Origin: Methylococcaceae bacterium UBA975
Lineage (GTDB): Bacteria > Pseudomonadota > Gammaproteobacteria > Methylococcales > Cycloclasticaceae
DNA length: 59,274 nucleotides
Assembly (NCBI GenBank): GCA_002292375.1
Contig: DBBV01000022.1
Location: 1-59,274, forward strand
Direction of reading: 5' to 3'
The translations under genes and the position numbers were made by a program. Numbering within the stretch: the stretch's first letter is position 1; each line of letters starts with the position of its first letter. Shown here one piece after another: positions 58,782-59,274 of the stretch. The notes below the pieces were generated by a model. That model had not been told where the DNA came from, did no database searches, and was given only the letters and a program-made list of their open reading frames with translations.

Positions 58782-59274
<493 letters not shown>

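Overview
This window reads as chromosomal DNA of a free-living, probably marine, gammaproteobacterium. The gene orders thrB-polA-engB, uvrA-MFS-ssb, argC-bactofilin-erpA-anmK-M23-tyrS-rrn, ilvBHC-pssA and rimI-prfC are all typical of that class. The partial 16S rRNA at the right edge (V1-V3) looks like the Cycloclasticus/Methylophaga (Piscirickettsiaceae-like) lineage; that placement is from memory and was not searched. No prophage, insertion sequence, CRISPR array or tRNA was seen, and base composition looks even throughout.

Layout. 0-2.9 kb, minus strand: TRAP transporter dctQ and partial dctM, homoserine kinase thrB, a DUF2782 protein and a LOG-family protein. 2.9-6.4 kb: polA, a probable small RNA with its own terminator, and engB. 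6.5-11.9 kb: cytochrome c module (c553-like, c4, System II maturation ResB and CcsA, DsbA) and a DUF4124 protein. 12-20 kb: branched-chain amino acid genes ilvB-ilvH-ilvC, then pssA, a UDG-like Fe-S protein, rimI, prfC, a glyoxalase II and a BFD-like ferredoxin. 20-23.5 kb, minus: tpm, a membrane diguanylate cyclase and proS. 23.6-27 kb: a PspF-like sigma-54 activator divergent from an OprP-like porin and an orphan TupA, with a near-consensus -24/-12 promoter between them. 27-33 kb: BASS transporter, uvrA, MFS transporter, ssb and a low-complexity lipoprotein. 33.5-41 kb: cell-wall lytic transglycosylases, rnase D, small unknowns, a CCAEP-tail radical SAM protein, yjgA and a CigR-like protein. 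41-43.4 kb: SLC13/TrkA-C transporter and a J-domain protein. 43.6-49 kb: DUF5063 protein, then an iron island with a perfect 7-1-7 Fur box between a porin/FMN-binding/PepSY/class II aldolase operon and an IscA-like/ATP-grasp pair. 49-51.5 kb: yggX, hemJ, tlpA and a ClC-family channel. 51.6-58.3 kb: argC, DUF6776, bactofilin, erpA, anmK, M23 peptidase, tyrS. 58.3-59.3 kb: a three-promoter rRNA leader with boxB/boxA and the first ~490 nt of 16S rRNA.

Most of the window is core housekeeping DNA. The parts most likely to be under-described are: (1) the sigma-54 activator/porin/TupA locus, which looks like a complete inducible uptake circuit with no inner-membrane permease; (2) the Fur-controlled porin/flavinylated protein/PepSY reductase/aldolase operon and its divergent IscA-like gene; (3) the radical SAM enzyme with a CCAEP C-terminal tail; (4) the polA-engB small RNA candidate that displays a C-rich, anti-Shine-Dalgarno-like loop; and (5) a ClC protein lacking the external gating glutamate. 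Functional statements are family-based inferences from reading the translated sequence; no database search was run.
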